In this document: in pieces, positions 1 through 12,243 of the stretch | How the letters are laid out: the number at the start of each line of letters is the position of its first letter | How positions within the stretch are numbered: position 1 is the stretch's first letter | NCBI GenBank assembly: GCA_963662175.1 | Contig: OY759225.1 | Coordinates: 6,769,107 to 6,833,106, forward strand | Origin: Aradus depressus | Lineage: Eukaryota; Arthropoda; Insecta; Hemiptera; Aradidae | DNA length: 64,000 bases | Reading direction: 5' to 3' | The notes under the pieces: model-generated | Database searches by the model: none | Told to the model about the DNA's origin: nothing | What the model saw: only the letters and a program-made list of their open reading frames with translations | Translations under genes and position numbers: made by a program

Positions 1-464
1 ACGATGACACATTTTAAAAAAACTGTAGCGAATGCATGAATTAACCCATATAAGGTTTTTGGCAAATTGTTAATAATACGGTAAGTTAATGCGTTAGTCA
101 AAGCGAACAAAGGGGTGGGTACGAGGAGCGGGGGGGTGGCGCCAAAGTTCCCGCGGTCCCGGACGACACTCCTCATTGAGACGTCAATGCGCGCTTCACG
201 CTTCACAGTCTGTCAATAAACCAACGATACGGTTTGAGAGAGAAAACAGGCGTTACTCCATGTAAAGAGGTCTTCTTCCCCATTCCTCTAAATAAATGAG
301 AAATTTTAAATTTCTCATTAGTTACAATTTATTACTCAGTATCCCACAATATGAATATCAAACTTGAGAACTTAAATGTTTACTATTTACTTAATTTTTG
401 ACCAAAAATGCTTTTAGTATACAAACTATAACAACACTCGTCGGTAAATCACCAGCAGTATAAT
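1..464. other. No gene recognised
   Basis: AT-rich apart from a GC-richer patch at 105-200. No coding frame, RNA gene or familiar repeat end is visible. Confidence 0.5.
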
Positions 465-660
465 GTAGAAGAAAATTGAGGTTCTGTCGTGTAAATGAAT
501 ATTAAAAATATAATTATACAAATAATTTGATCAAAACTCCTTCACCAAACACATCCACTCAAGTCCTGATATGGCCCTGAAGAAGGAAATAAATAGTTTC
601 CGAAACGTTGGCCAAATATTGAGTTTTCAATTACACGACAGAACCTCGATTTCTTTCTAC
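465..660 (+). mobile_element. Short inverted-repeat element with hammerhead-like motif
   Basis: 30-bp terminal arms at 465-494 and 631-660 (GTAGAA...GGTTCTGTCGTGTAA and its complement, about three differences) enclose 136 bp with no coding capacity. The interior carries a hammerhead-ribozyme-like motif (569-617). Same design as the other ribozyme-bearing hairpins in the window; inferred to be a Penelope-type non-autonomous element. Confidence 0.65.
569..617 (+). ncRNA. Hammerhead ribozyme-like motif
   Basis: Stem I GGCC (573-576) pairs with GGCC (610-613). The core CTGAAGA is 577-583. After one unpaired A (584), stem II is GGAAA (585-589) with TTTCC (597-601). GAAA is 602-605. Stem III would be the palindrome ACGT (605-608), followed by U609 as the cleavage base and G610 pairing with C576. 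All conserved hammerhead core positions are present. The very short palindromic stem III suggests cleavage as a dimer, as described for Penelope-like elements. Confidence 0.7.
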
Positions 661-689
661 ATTGAAATGATACTGTCGATTCTATTAGT

Positions 690-1050
690 CATTACCAGCA
701 GTATACTTCCTCAGCACGGGAGTTGACCGATTTGGCTGAAATTCAAGTTTTGAATATACATACGAAATTTCGCGCCAACAAGCATAATCCAAAAACTTTA
801 ATACGACACATCATTGAGATCGAGGATTGTCCCTGTGTAAGTCGTCTATTCATAATCAGCCCAAATGATTCTCCGACGATTTTCCTATTTTCTAAGAAGT
901 TATTCTGGAATTTTGTCTGAAATTCGAAAACAATGAGGAAGTTCGCGAAAAATATTGCATCCATTATTGTGTAAAACTCTTTGCCTATTATGTCAGATTT
1001 TGGCAATATTTTACCCTCACGACTTTGTCCAATTTGCACGCTTTAGTTTT
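690..1050 (+). repeat. Decayed copy of MITE-like dispersed repeat
   Basis: ATACTTCCTCAGCACG at about 701 resembles the repeat's TACTTCCCCAGC end, followed by its GGCTGAAAxTCAA and ACGAAATTTCG segments. Heavily diverged. Confidence 0.35.
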
Positions 1051-1710
1051 GTGAAACACATTCTTCGTAGAATGGGGGCTTAAAATTGTACCCTTCCCTC
1101 TCTCTGACCAAAGGGGGTTTAACCCTCATTTGTGCTGATTTTGGGAAGCAATTTGTTGTGATGGTCATATTGGCAAAAAGGAAGACATGTTTACAGTCCA
1201 GCCGTTAAAAGCAAAACATTAAATTTGACAGTTATATGGGATGAGTGTGGCGTAACGGTGACACCGGTCAGTGTATAAGTTGCAAGGAGGGGTCTTGTTT
1301 ATTTCACCATAATGGTGTGCAATTTTTTTTTTTTTTTTTGGACAAAAGAGTAACAACGGGGGCATACCTGGACTGCGCAACGGAGCTTTCCTAGTATAGA
1401 GGGAACAACTAGAATCGAAAGTGGTTTTTGGAATACAAGAAAACATTTTGCGGGAAAAGTGGAGTTGAGTGCATGTGGAAATCGATAACTGTTAAAGCTC
1501 GAAACTATCGATACATCACTGGCAATCTACTTTCCTAGAACGAATTAATCGATCGTTTGGGCTAAAAATCTATAGTTGAAATGGCGGTTTTTGGTGTTTT
1601 GGAATCGAAAATTTATAGGTGTCGTTCTTATGGGGTCCAAAAAGGATACAGATATAAAATTTCGTGTCGATATATTCATTCTATCGCTTATCGTTTTCAC
1701 AGACATATAT
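1051..1710 (+). repeat. No gene; includes MITE-like repeat fragment 1520-1700
   Basis: 1051-1460 shows only a poly-T run at 1322. From 1520 the sequence follows the dispersed repeat (AATTAATCGATCGTTTGGGCT, then AAATTTCGTGTCGATATATTC and ATTCTATCG). No coding frame. Confidence 0.4.
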
Positions 1711-2034
1711 AGTTAGTTATTATGACTCATGCCCGGGCTTTAACTACGAGGTCATATCGCCTACTACCAGAGAGCTCTTTCGTCACTCTGGTGGACATGA
1801 GCCCGACCCTACTATATGGGAATCCTAAATTTTGCCTACCCTACATTTACATTCACCTAGGGCAGTACTTGACATCGTACAAGCTCGGGACCATGGCTTA
1901 ACGTCCCATCCGAAGGACGGCGTGCTTAAGTTTATTTTATCTCCCAGATAAAATAAACTAAGGGCCTCAGTCGGTTTTCGAACCCACGATCTTGAGCTCA
2001 GAAGGCAAGCATGCACACCACTGAGCTACTGCAA
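1711..2034 (-). mobile_element. tRNA-derived SINE, family 1, near full length
   Basis: Reads from the 3' end (TATGACTCATGCCCGGGC at 1720) back to the tRNA-like head (GAGCTCAGTGGTG-type box A near 2020, box B near 1975). A deletion has removed part of the middle. See the 54130-54413 copy for the family description. Confidence 0.8.
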
Positions 2035-2183
2035 CATGAAATCGACTTCCCCTATACCTCATTTAGCTGTATATGTTTTTTCCCCATTGATTTTACAGTA
2101 CAAAAATTAAATAAAAATATTTAATTGCATAACCTAAACATGCTTTTTCCAAATGTTAACTTAATTTTTTTTAAATTTTCATA

Positions 2184-2252
2184 ACCAATAAAGCCAAAAT
2201 TTAACCTCATTATCCGGTCAGGATAATGAGGTTAAATTTTGGCTTTATTGGT
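2184..2252. repeat. Perfect 32-bp inverted repeat with 5-bp loop
   Basis: Arms 2184-2215 (ACCAATAAAGCCAAAATTTA...) and 2221-2252 are exact reverse complements around GGTCA. The exact match in an otherwise decayed region points to recent origin. Confidence 0.85.
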
Positions 2253-2459
2253 CTACAGGTCATGTCAATGATAATGACCAATAATTGATAATGGTCTTAC
2301 ATTCTTCATCTTAATGCTAGAACAATTAAAAGATCAGTCTACTCTCTCAGTTGGCTGTTAATTTCAGATTAATTCGATCTGTGAATCTGCACCTGGGGAC
2401 CTAAGCACCAATGCTTTCCCTGTTAGTTCCACTATGGAAATCCTTAATTATGTCTATCC

Positions 2460-2550
2460 ATATTTACTTATTTAAGAGGAGTCTTTAACGAATACCTGAC
2501 ATGATCTCATCCGAAGGACGGCATGCTCAAGGTTTTGTTGCCTCGCAGAT
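2460..2550 (-). mobile_element. SINE family 1 fragment
   Basis: AGTCTTTAACGAATACCTGACAT and CATCCGAAGGACGGC match the middle of the family-1 SINE in reverse orientation. Both ends are missing. Confidence 0.6.
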
Positions 2551-2646
2551 AAGATGTTTATTAACTGTAATTGTAGATACTTCTTCGGCTAGACGTAGTC
2601 TAGGGGAAGTTATGTAATCGATCAGAAATTAGGTTTTTAATTTTTA

Positions 2647-2842
2647 TGGGGGCTATAGTGGCCGTGCGGGCTAGAGCGTAGGGCTTTGGTCGCATGGTCC
2701 CCATGGTTTACGGGTTCGAATCCCGTCGAGGAGTGAGTTTTATTTCATAGATATAACTCCCTCCCGGAGCCATGGAGGTCGTAAATAACTAGATAACACA
2801 GTGAATGGCTAATATGCATCGTACATAAGGCCAAAAAAAATC
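2647..2842 (+). mobile_element. tRNA-derived SINE, family 2
   Basis: tRNA-like head TAGTGGCCGTGCGGGCTAGA (box A, leucine/serine-type arrangement) and box B GGGTTCGAATCCCG at about 2714, followed by the family body AGTGAGTTTTATTTCATAGATA and GGAGCCATGGAGGTCGTAAAT. Ends in an A-rich run. A distinct family from family 1; partial copies are at 15394, 35396 and 59068. Confidence 0.75.
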
Positions 2843-3237
2843 TTAAATCAACAATTATAATATATAAAATCACGTCTCTGTGTGTACTTTCTATTCGAAA
2901 ATGTAAGTCAAATATGTTGAGCTTAAACGTTTTATTGGTTTTGTTGGGAGAGCGAAAACTTAATTAATTAAGGAAGTACATAGCCGGTGATCTACCAGCG
3001 AATTGTTTCATATATGATGATTGAGAAGTCACTACGTAAGACATCTATTGATTTTCAGCAAAATTAGCGTAAACTTTAGCGTGTCAATTCAGGCTGTGGA
3101 GGTACATTAGTAGTGATTCACTGATGACTCGGTTCGATTTATCGTTTTTGCCTCAATTTGTTCGATTTATCGTTTTTGCCACATCTTGTTCGATTCTATC
3201 TAATTTGACTCACGAAAAAAAAATGCAACATATTTGT

Positions 3238-4026
3238 AATTTTGTCTAGGATTTTCTAGGATCCTTCCTCCATAATGGAATTTTGTCTAGGATTTTCTAG
3301 GATCCTTCCTCCATAGTGGAATTTTGTCTAGGATTTTCTAGGATCCTTCCTCCGGAATTGGTGGCTAATTGCTCCCAAATAGATCCTGGCTAGTCACAAT
3401 ACTCGGTTATATATCAGCCCTCGGTCTCGGACCTCTTATATTCTATTTTCTCTAGAGAGACGTTGGTTTTCGAGGATCCTTCCTCCATAGTGGAATTGGT
3501 GGCTAATTGCTCCCAAATAGATCCTGGCTAATCACAATACTCGGTTATATATCAGCCCTCGGTCTCGGACCTCTTATATTCTATTTTCTCTAGAGAGACG
3601 TTGGTTTTCGAGGATCCTTCCTCCATAGTGGAATTGGTGGCTAATTGCTCCCAAATAGATCCTGGCTAATCACAATACTCGGTTATATATCAGCCCTCGG
3701 TCTCGGACCTCTTATATTCTATTTTCTCTAGAGAGACGTTGGTTTTCGAGGATCCTTCCTCCATAGTGGAATTGGTGGCTAATTGCTCCCAAATAGATCC
3801 TGGCTAGTCACAATACTCGGTTATATATCAGCCCTCGGTCTCGGACCTCTTATATTCTATTTTCTCTAGAGAGACGTTGGTTTTCGAGGATCCTTCCTCC
3901 ATAGTGGAATTGGTGGCTAATTGCTCCCAAATAGATCCTGGCTAGTCACAATACTCGGTTATATATCAGCCCTCGGTCTCGGACCTCTTAGATTCTATTT
4001 TCTCTAGAGAGACGTTGGTTTTCTCC
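3238..4026. repeat. Satellite-like tandem repeat: 138-bp unit x5 with a nested 41-bp unit x3
   Basis: GGATCC recurs at 3474, 3612, 3750 and 3888, exactly 138 bp apart; an earlier unit from 3341 is 5 bp shorter. Units differ by only a few bases. Immediately upstream are three copies of a 41-bp unit (TTTTGTCTAGGATTTTCTAG then GATCCTTCCTCC) whose end is shared with the 138-bp unit. No coding frame persists through it. Confidence 0.92.
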
Positions 4027-4284
4027 TAGAAATGGACGGTCCTTGTCGTTCATAATAAAAGCTCTATGTCTGTTTTCACTTTCAAAGCCGTTATGCAAGA
4101 CGACCCACCCCTGGCCCCCCAATAAAACTGTCTCTTTTTCCAAATTTGTCTACCTCTTCGACAGTAGGGGGTGGTTCTTAGTGACCTTTTACAACTTTGA
4201 AAAACGAATAAATTTTCTGAAGGGTGACAAGGTCACTCTCCCTTTTCCAGAAGGTTTCCTTTAATGTTAACATTACTTAAAAAA

Positions 4285-4470
4285 AAAAAGTGGGTAAATC
4301 ACCGACATTGTACTTCCCCAGGATGTTTAATCACGGTTTTTTCTATCTCCACAACCAATCGATGGTTTATGCTAAAAATTAATAGTTGACTTACATAGCG
4401 GCTCCGGAATCATACTATATTTTATATCATATGTTATAGGGATTTTTTATATAAATATTTAAATATGAAA
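4285..4470 (+). repeat. MITE-like dispersed repeat, 5' part
   Basis: Carries the repeat's start (AATCACCGACATTGTACTTCCCCAGGATG) and ATTAATAGTTGACTTACATAGCGGC, then stops. Confidence 0.5.
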
Positions 4471-4484
4471 TTTCATTTCAATTA

Positions 4485-4665
4485 AGTTAGTTATTGTCAC
4501 TCAAGCTCGAGCTTTAATTACGAGGTTATAACGCCTACTAGCAGACCGCTCTTTCGTCACTCTGGTGGACATGAGTTCGACTCTACTTTCGTAGTCCTAA
4601 ATTTTGCCTAACCTAAATTTCGACATCGTACAGGTTTGGGACCATCGTTTAAGGTCCCAATTCAA
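4485..4665 (-). mobile_element. SINE family 1 fragment
   Basis: TTTAATTACGAGGTTATAAC, CTCTTTCGTCACTCTGGTGG and GACATCGTACAGGTTTGGGACC match the 3' half of family 1 in reverse. The tRNA head is missing. Confidence 0.7.
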
Positions 4666-7030
4666 GGATATTTGGTCGATTATTTATGCCTCCCTTACCT
4701 TCGTCTGATGTGGTTGGAAATCAATAGATGTCGCTCTTTATAGGGTTCTGGAAAGACATATAAATTTTATTGTAATTCATCGTGTCTACGGACACACTGG
4801 CTCACAGACTTAAATTTTTTTTGTGAGTTTATGAAATTTGGTTTCAGCGAAATTTTAGTTGATTGAAAAGATATAGAGAACGATATAGAACCGGTAAAGT
4901 ATTGTAGTGATTCAAACGAGCCTGTGCGATATCAAGTAAAATGTAGGAATTGCACAATGCAGAGATAAAAGCATTGAATGCTTAGGTCCCTAGGTGTCCC
5001 ACCACTCCACACAGTGTCTATACTGTAATTAGAAAATGTATTTCCCTTTCTAAGCTAGTTCTTCAAAAGAACTAGCCTCCGTACGTCAGCCATCAATAAA
5101 ACCGTCTCCCCACTCTACTGTTCGGTAGAATCCCTCAGTTATAAGGGTCTCCAAAAAAAAAATGGTGGGTAATAAAAATACGAAATAAATCATTTTCGAC
5201 GAAAAGAACGCCTTGAGAAGACAGACCGCTTCTCTAGTGAAAGTGAACAACAAAAATCATTTTTCATACCTAAACGTTATATAAACATAAATTTTTTGTA
5301 TCCTCCTTTTGAAAAATATAAAGAGTATTTCTGAAAGAAAAAAAAAATGTGTTACTGTGACTGAGTTGAATGGTTAATATGCACATTAACTGGTCAATGT
5401 GGAAACTCCCCTATATACTATCCATTTGGTGAAAGCGAGTACAATAATGTTTTACGAATGGAATACATTTATCTATCCAATGTGGTAAATACATTTGATG
5501 TATTACAAATATATTTTACTTCCCCAGCTCTAAGAATACTAAAGGAAGTTATGAACGATTTTCGAAAGGGCAATAGGCCGACAGTTTGCACCTATAAAAA
5601 GAAAATTTTCCTGAACATTTCAGCTCCCAAATCCCATTATTCGATGAGAGGAAAGAAAGTGCAATTTTCATTTTTTTTTTTTCTTTGGGGTTATTGCGAG
5701 TATGAAACGATCGATTTTTTTTTAAGTTCTTATGCTTCAAATACTCCTATATAGTATTTTTCTATTATCTTCCGATTTAAATTCCATTTTTACTTGACTT
5801 TGGAAAAATTCAAATTGGCCATTCACTAAATTTTAAGACACTATTTTACTAAAAATTCATAATATCATATATAGAAAAATTCATATTATGTATGTAGATA
5901 TAAACGGAAATAACCGAAATAAATGATTCTTTTTTTTTTTAAACATTTTTGCACCACACTAAAAAAATTGAAAAAATTAGGGTATATTTTGATATAAAAA
6001 ACATGTATTCTGTGAAAATTTGGTGAGTGTCACTCAAAAATAACATTCGAAACGGCCATTTTGAATTTTCCTAAAGTCGATAAAAAATGGAATTTAAATC
6101 GGAAGATAATAAAAAAATACTATACAGGTGTATTTGTAGCATAAGAACTTCAAAAAACATCAACAGTTTCATACTCGCAATAACCGCAAAGGAAAAAAAA
6201 AAAATTGTATATTTTTTTTTTCTTATCGAAAATGGGAGTTGGGAGCTGAAATTTTCAGGAAAATTTCCTTTTTATATGTGCAAACTGTCGGTCAATTGCC
6301 CATTCGAAAATCGTTGGGGGCAGTTTTCGTACTCTTATCCGGCTAGACCCTTTCATAAGAACTACACCTGTTATTTTTCAGCGATATCGGCAGAAAGGAA
6401 GGACGACATCAGTGGGGGGGGGGGGGGGGGGGGGGGGGGGGTCAATTCAAAAACCCCAATATGATTGGTTTCGGAGTGAATTCGTGCTGGGGAAGTACAT
6501 TTTTGTATATATATATATATATATAATAGAGACCTCTGAGAGCCTTTATATTCATTCCTACTTTATTTAAAATCACTGTGATATAACCTCAATGAGTAAT
6601 ATCTATAATGAGGATTTTGTCAATAAAAAAAAAGTTTCACAAAAATTTTTTGACAAAAATGATATGAATGGATTTGACAATGACCACTGGTTGGCCTCAA
6701 ACTGTGAGGTTTTTGAACTCATATCAGTATTCTTCCATCAGATCGAGGAATTTCGTTATTAATATTCTCTTTATCTATTTTGTTTTCTCAGCCTCTGGCG
6801 ACATTATTTTTAATTAGACGTTTGTTTGTCAATTTTTTTAAAAGTGGTTCTAACCTTGAATATTTTTTTTTTTTAAATATCTAAAATTTCAAATTTACTT
6901 CAGGTAATGACAGAAATTTATTGTCATCTATTTAGCATCTGATCCCCCGATTTCCTGTCTTTCTTTCTGTTTATGTGTGTCTCTATGAACTCCTGTAACT
7001 CCTGATAGACATAAGATTTTATATAAACAC
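4666..7030. other. No gene; inverted AT-rich repeats and poly-G
   Basis: 5458-5850 and 6040-6300 contain similar sequence in opposite orientation (for example CCGATTTAAATTCCATTTTT against its complement AAAAAATGGAATTTAAATCGG, and CAAACTGTCGG), suggesting a diverged foldback. A 28-G run lies at 6414-6441. Open frames here span homopolymers and have no recognisable product. Confidence 0.5.
6414..6441 (+). repeat. Poly-G run, 28 bases
   Basis: Uninterrupted G run; a potential quadruplex and a likely assembly or length-variation site. Confidence 0.9.
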
Positions 7031-7515
7031 CCAAAACCCCCGCCCAAATCGATTGTTTGGTCTAAAAAGTTATAGTTGACCCACATCGAGGCTACTAAAT
7101 TTTATATCGATACATTCATTACATGGGCAGTTATTAGGGTTTTTTGAGTCGAGTCCTTCTTCTCTGGTCCTACCTTCCCTTCGACCGATTTCGCGGAAGA
7201 TTAATATATGCTGTCCTCATTGGGTTTTGATTTCAAATATATAATTTCATGTCGATATATTCATTACTTTGGCAGTTATTGGGATTTTTGTATTGTCCTC
7301 CCTCTGAACCCCTCCCCGTCCATGAAATTATGTCCTTAGGAGATTTTGATTTTACATACAAAATTTCGTGTGAATTACAATCGTGCGATCGGGAGTTATC
7401 GTGTCCACAGATACACACACTTTTAATTTTTTGAAGGGGGGTCGAGGAAAACATTCCGTTGAAATCTCAGCTTCGAATTTCTGACCGATTACATAACTTA
7501 TTTGTATAGCTGGGG
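7030..7515 (+). repeat. MITE-like dispersed repeat copy
   Basis: Follows the family order: AATCGATTGTTTGGTCTAAA, GTTATAGTTGACCCACATCG, TCGATATATTCATTACTTTG, ATCGGGAGTTATCGTGTCC, and the end TATAGCTGGGGAAATA. The family is bounded by TACTTCCCCAGC and its complement GCTGGGGAAGTA and codes for nothing visible. It is one of the commonest repeats in the window. Confidence 0.6.
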
Positions 7516-8006
7516 AAATAATATCCAAAATTCTATTAGAGAGCCCCCCAAGCTACGCCACAACGCCCAGGACCCCCCCCCCTCCTTCTGCCTATGCCAC
7601 AGAGCTGTGACGCAGCCCTGGAGAGTTCGTTGGCCCTCCTCGCTGACCTCTCTCACTTTTTACAACTCAAGGCGAACTGGTCATACAAAATGGCTGCCTT
7701 GCCCCATTACTCTCAAACAGGCTCACTTACTGACTTTTTACACATTCTCAATCATTTTATGTAATGTTGGATGATAAGAATGGTATATATTCACCTTATA
7801 TGGCAAACATGTATCTCTAATATATTTTCACATACTTAAAATAGATTTGATCAGATTTTGTTAATATATTTATGATTTTCTTTGAAATAGCTCATCATTT
7901 CAGATATTTCACATAACAAGAAGTATGTTTTGAACAAATAAAAACTTACGTAGGAAATTTTTTTTATTCTATTCGAAATAATTGTCATTATATAAATATA
8001 TTTTAG
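7516..8006. other. No gene recognised
   Basis: A GC-richer patch at 7540-7720 has a short open frame without similarity that I can name; the rest is AT-rich. Confidence 0.4.
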
Positions 8007-8316
8007 AGGGCGCCGGTAGCTCAGTGCTTTGCGTGCTTGCCTTCTGAGCTCAAGAACGATGGTTCGTAACCCCACCGAGGCCCTTAGTTTATTTTATCTG
8101 GAGGTAAAATAAACTTAAGCACGCCGTCCTTCGGATAGGACGTTAAGCAATGGTCCCGAGCCTGTACGATGTCAGGTACTCGTTAAAGACCCAAAATTTA
8201 GGACTCCCATAGTAGAGTCGGGCTCATGTCCATCAGAGTGACGAAAGAGCGCTCTGGTAGTAGGTGATATGACCTCGTAGTTAAAGCCCGGGCATGAGTC
8301 ATAAAACCTAACCTAA
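8007..8316 (+). mobile_element. tRNA-derived SINE, family 1, near full length
   Basis: Starts at GGGCGCCGGTAGCTCAGTG and ends CATAAAACCTAACCTAA. Box B has decayed (GGTTCGTAACC). A short deletion removes part of the body. Confidence 0.85.
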
Positions 8317-9979
8317 ATATATTTTACTAGTTCATGAAAGTTTTTTTTGTCTAAAAATCATCTAAAATTGGATTCAGCAACCAGAATGCGCTCGTGCATA
8401 TCGCTGCTGATTCTATTTGTGTTATCGACATTCCACAGATTGCCGTACCGTCTATATAGTTCCCCAACGCCAATTAATGAACTGTTCGCTCTCTCTCTAA
8501 ACTCAATTAACCAATTCGGTTGAAAATAAATAATCCAGAGCAGTGATGAATTCAGGTATACTTCAGGGGGGCCTGATTCCCCCCTCCCCCTGGAAAATGT
8601 GGCTTTTTATTCAAATAACATTTTATAAATAGGTACAATTTTTTTAATAATAGGGTTCGAACTACGATTTATTGTTTGTTATATGTAATTAAAAACTAGA
8701 GGCGAGGAAGCGCTCCTAGTGTCAATAAATGTAAGCCGAATTGAACTGAGAACCGATGACAAGACCCGTTCTAACCTTCTAACAATAAGAAACATTATTT
8801 TCAAATTATATCACTCATTTAAGTTAAATTTTTGGTTGTGTTGTAAAATGCCCAAACGAACTATCAGAGATTTTTTCACGATTTTATAACCAAAAGTGGT
8901 AAACTGTGTGTACTTCTTTATAAAACTGGCTATTATATATTATTATTATCCCCCATTAAAATTTCCCGCCTTCCCTGGAACAAATGTCTAAATTCAACAC
9001 TGATCCAGATACTTCTGAATCGTCATACTAAATTCTACGTTAATACATTCATTATATCGACAATTATTGATATTTTTGAGTTGGTCCTCTCTCCATGGGT
9101 TTAGGGGTACACATGTAAAAATTTCGTGTCAATACATTCATTCTATCGGCAGTTATAGTGTTTACATACACAAAAAACATAAATACATTTTTTTCAATTT
9201 TTGGAATCATTCCGTTGATATCTCAACATCCGATTCCATAACGTTCCCTATAGGTATAGCTGAAGGCTTGAAAATGAAAGCATATGATTTCTCATAGAAA
9301 TAGATAAATAAAATAACATACTTTTTTACTTCTGATATTATTTAATATTTTTGAAAAATTATTATCTAATTGTTAATTGTATTTTTTGTAAATTGCACCA
9401 TATTTTCCTTATTTTTGACTTAGATATGGTTCATCTACCTTAATGACCTTGTTTTGACCAGATTATTTATTTTATGTATTATATTACTAAGATAACGTCC
9501 TGATATAATGGAGTGGAGTTAAAAAAAATATTTTTTTCTTTTTCTACCCTCTCCGTAGAAATAAACTTTTATCGTTTTTTGACCCACACTTTTTTATCTT
9601 AACACCGTTTCTCCATTTTATTGTTTTTTTTTATATAGATGCCCTTGACAGAATGTCGCCTTTTTAAAAATTCTTATTTTTATTGTGTAATTGAAAATAT
9701 TAAAATAATATGCGCAAATAATTGTTGTGCAATGGGTAATTAGTTAGGAATTTTACTTTTTCACTTTATTGAGGTTTCTGTAAAGGTTAACCCCTTGTTA
9801 TATATATACATATATATATATATACCTATATATATATATATATATATATATGTACATACCTCTGAGGTAAACTGTACTATGACGAATTTTTACTAAACGT
9901 TATATATTAACATAATTTATCGTATTTTTTTTGAACTACAGAGGTATATTCAGCTAAATCGATTCTCATTACAGGAAGA
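8317..9979. other. No gene; MITE-like fragments
   Basis: Fragments of the MITE-like repeat are seen near 8455-8530 and 9015-9290. The rest is AT-rich, ending in a TA-repeat at 9800-9852. No coding frame recognised. Confidence 0.4.
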
Positions 9980-10262
9980 GGTTAGGTTTAGGTTTTATGA
10001 CTCATGCCCGGGCTTTAACTACGAGGTCATATCGCCTACTACCAGAGCGCTCTTTCGTCACTCTGGTGGACATGAGCCCGACTCTACTGTGGGAGTCCTA
10101 AATTTTGCCTATCCTAAATTTTTATTCATCTAGGGTAGGGGTCTTTAACGAGTACCTGACATCGTACAGGCTCGGGACCAACGCTTAACGTCCCATCCGA
10201 AGGACGGCGTGCTTAAGTTTATTTTACCTCCCAGATAAAATAAACTAAGGGCCTCGGTCGGG
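9980..10262 (-). mobile_element. SINE family 1, 5'-truncated, with target-site duplication
   Basis: Reverse-oriented copy lacking the tRNA head. It is flanked by the 11-bp direct repeat TTACAGGAAGA at 9969-9979 and 10263-10273. The duplication and 5' truncation show insertion by target-primed reverse transcription. Confidence 0.88.
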
Positions 10263-10608
10263 TTACAGGAAGATTTTAGGAGAGTTTATAGTTACAATAT
10301 ATTCCGATCTGTTTAGAAGCTAAATAATAGTTTATATGAATTTTTTTGAATGAATTACCGAAACAATTTATTTTTTCAATTATTTAGACTGTTTTAATTT
10401 TTAAAAATATTGAAATAATGTTGAAAGGACAAGGTATGAATATGGGAACTCTAAAACAGATAGAACTTGAGGCTCTTCTAATAAATATTGTAGTTATGGC
10501 AATAATACTCTAGATATATTATATGTATATATTCTGATATATATATATATATATTCCAGATATATATATATTCTCATTTATTTTTAAATTTTCAACTCTG
10601 AACATACA
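10263..10608. other. No gene recognised
   Basis: AT-rich with AT dinucleotide runs near 10510-10570. Confidence 0.4.
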
Positions 10609-10911
10609 TCACAACAAGAAAATATAAGCAGACTGAAAAGAAACATCACTTCTCCTCAGGCAGGAGGTCATGCGGCCAACGACGATCCAGTTGGAGGGTT
10701 GCTCGGCATGGGCCGAACACACATTGCTTCCACCAGTGTGTTCGGTTGTAGCTTTAACTAGTTGTGCAAACTTCGTATAAGAGACTGGAATGTTTAGGTC
10801 GTGATGTAATGTTATGTTTGTAACGTAGTATGTGGAATTGTTTTGAAGAGTTCTATTTTGAGTAGCTTGGATTCTTTTGACATGAGAGGGCTCTGCAGAA
10901 CCCCGCAGCAT
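10609..10911 (-). pseudogene. LINE (Jockey-like) reverse transcriptase C-terminal remnant
   Basis: The minus-strand frame contains RIQATQNRTL...YYVTNITLHHDLNIPV. This resembles the Jockey-clade segment after the RT domain (FQNxxLRxxxxAPWYVRNxxxHxDLxIP). Only about 100 codons remain, and the segment between is diverged. Confidence 0.55.
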
Positions 10912-11009
10912 ATATATATAAATATTATTTGTTTATTAAAAATAAATAAAAAAGATCAATACCAGCGGCTGGGCTGATATATATACATAGAAGAAAAAAA
11001 TATATATAT

Positions 11010-11340
11010 GGTTAGTTATTGTGACTCGTGCTTTAACTACGAGGTCATAACGCCTACTACCAGAGCGCTCTTTCGTCACTCTGGTGGACATGAGCCCGAC
11101 TGTACTCTGGGAGTCCTAAATTTTGCCTACCCTAAATTTTATTCGCCTAGGGCAGGGGTCTTCAACGAGTACTTGACATCGTATAGGCTCGGGACAATCG
11201 CTGAACGTCCCATCCGAAGGACGGCGTGCTTAAGTTTATTTTACCTCCCAGATAAAATAACTAAGGACCTGGGTCGGGTTTCGAACCCACGTTCTTGAGC
11301 TCAGAAGACAAGCACGCATACCACTGAGCTACCGGCCCCC
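11010..11340 (-). mobile_element. tRNA-derived SINE, family 1, full length
   Basis: Runs from TAGTTATTGTGACTCGTG to the tRNA head CACTGAGCTACCGGCC. An AAAAAAATATATA-type sequence flanks both sides and is a likely target duplication. Confidence 0.85.
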
Positions 11341-12243
11341 TCTGATAAAAAAATATATACCATAAAAACAGCCAACTCTCATGGCATCATAGGAAACCTT
11401 TATGCTAAACTCTCTTTAACATTTTTGAGGTGATTAATTTGGATTTAAAATTCTGCAAATTTCCTTGTCCCAAGTCCTGTTGCTAACGTATGGTGGGGCT
11501 TACTGTGTGATCAGTCTGCTGCTTTTGGACTGAAATATCTGTTTTTTCAGTAATTCAAAATGCTCTAGACTATGTCGCTGATCTAATGTGAGGGTTCCAA
11601 GTCTCCCTTTCGAAGGTTAATATTAAATATTTTACTGAAGAGGTATGAGACAATTTTTGATTTTCAATAAATACTAGGCAGTCACCACGTCATTCTATCT
11701 GCGAGTTATCATACTCAAATGCACTTGATTAAAAAACCTAAAATTCTATTTAAAAACAACATCGAGTCTTTGACAAATTGCATAACTTTCTGTATACTAC
11801 GTACCCCTACTGTAGAAGTAAACAAAAAAAATATTGTTTAGTTAGCAATATGGCAGAGTCTGTTGCCCCAGGCACGCAGTACAACGAGACGGAATTAAAT
11901 GGTTGCATTGTTTGTCTCAATCTGGAAATGTGCAGTCCACTGCACTCATGCTAAATTTTATGTCAATATTCATTTTTTCCTTTATTTAAATATTAATTTT
12001 GCAATGAAAAACATTTATTATTTTTATTATAAATAAAATGATTTCTACATATATTTGGATCTATTTGTAAACAATATTTTGTTATCTGGCTCAGGTCTAG
12101 TCAAGGTCAGTAAATATGACAAACAGAATTGACAAGAATAAAAATAAATTAAGTATATTTACATTTTTTCCTGTTATCTACCTTATTTTTTTTATTTTTT
12201 ATGTACTTAAGTATTTTTAGAAGTCGAAATACCAAGTAAAGTA
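11341..12243. other. No gene recognised
   Basis: AT-rich sequence without a convincing coding frame or known repeat. Confidence 0.4.

Noticed and set aside
3238..4026. Regular spacing considered as a CRISPR array
   Set aside because: The units are contiguous without unique spacers, and the context is an animal genome.
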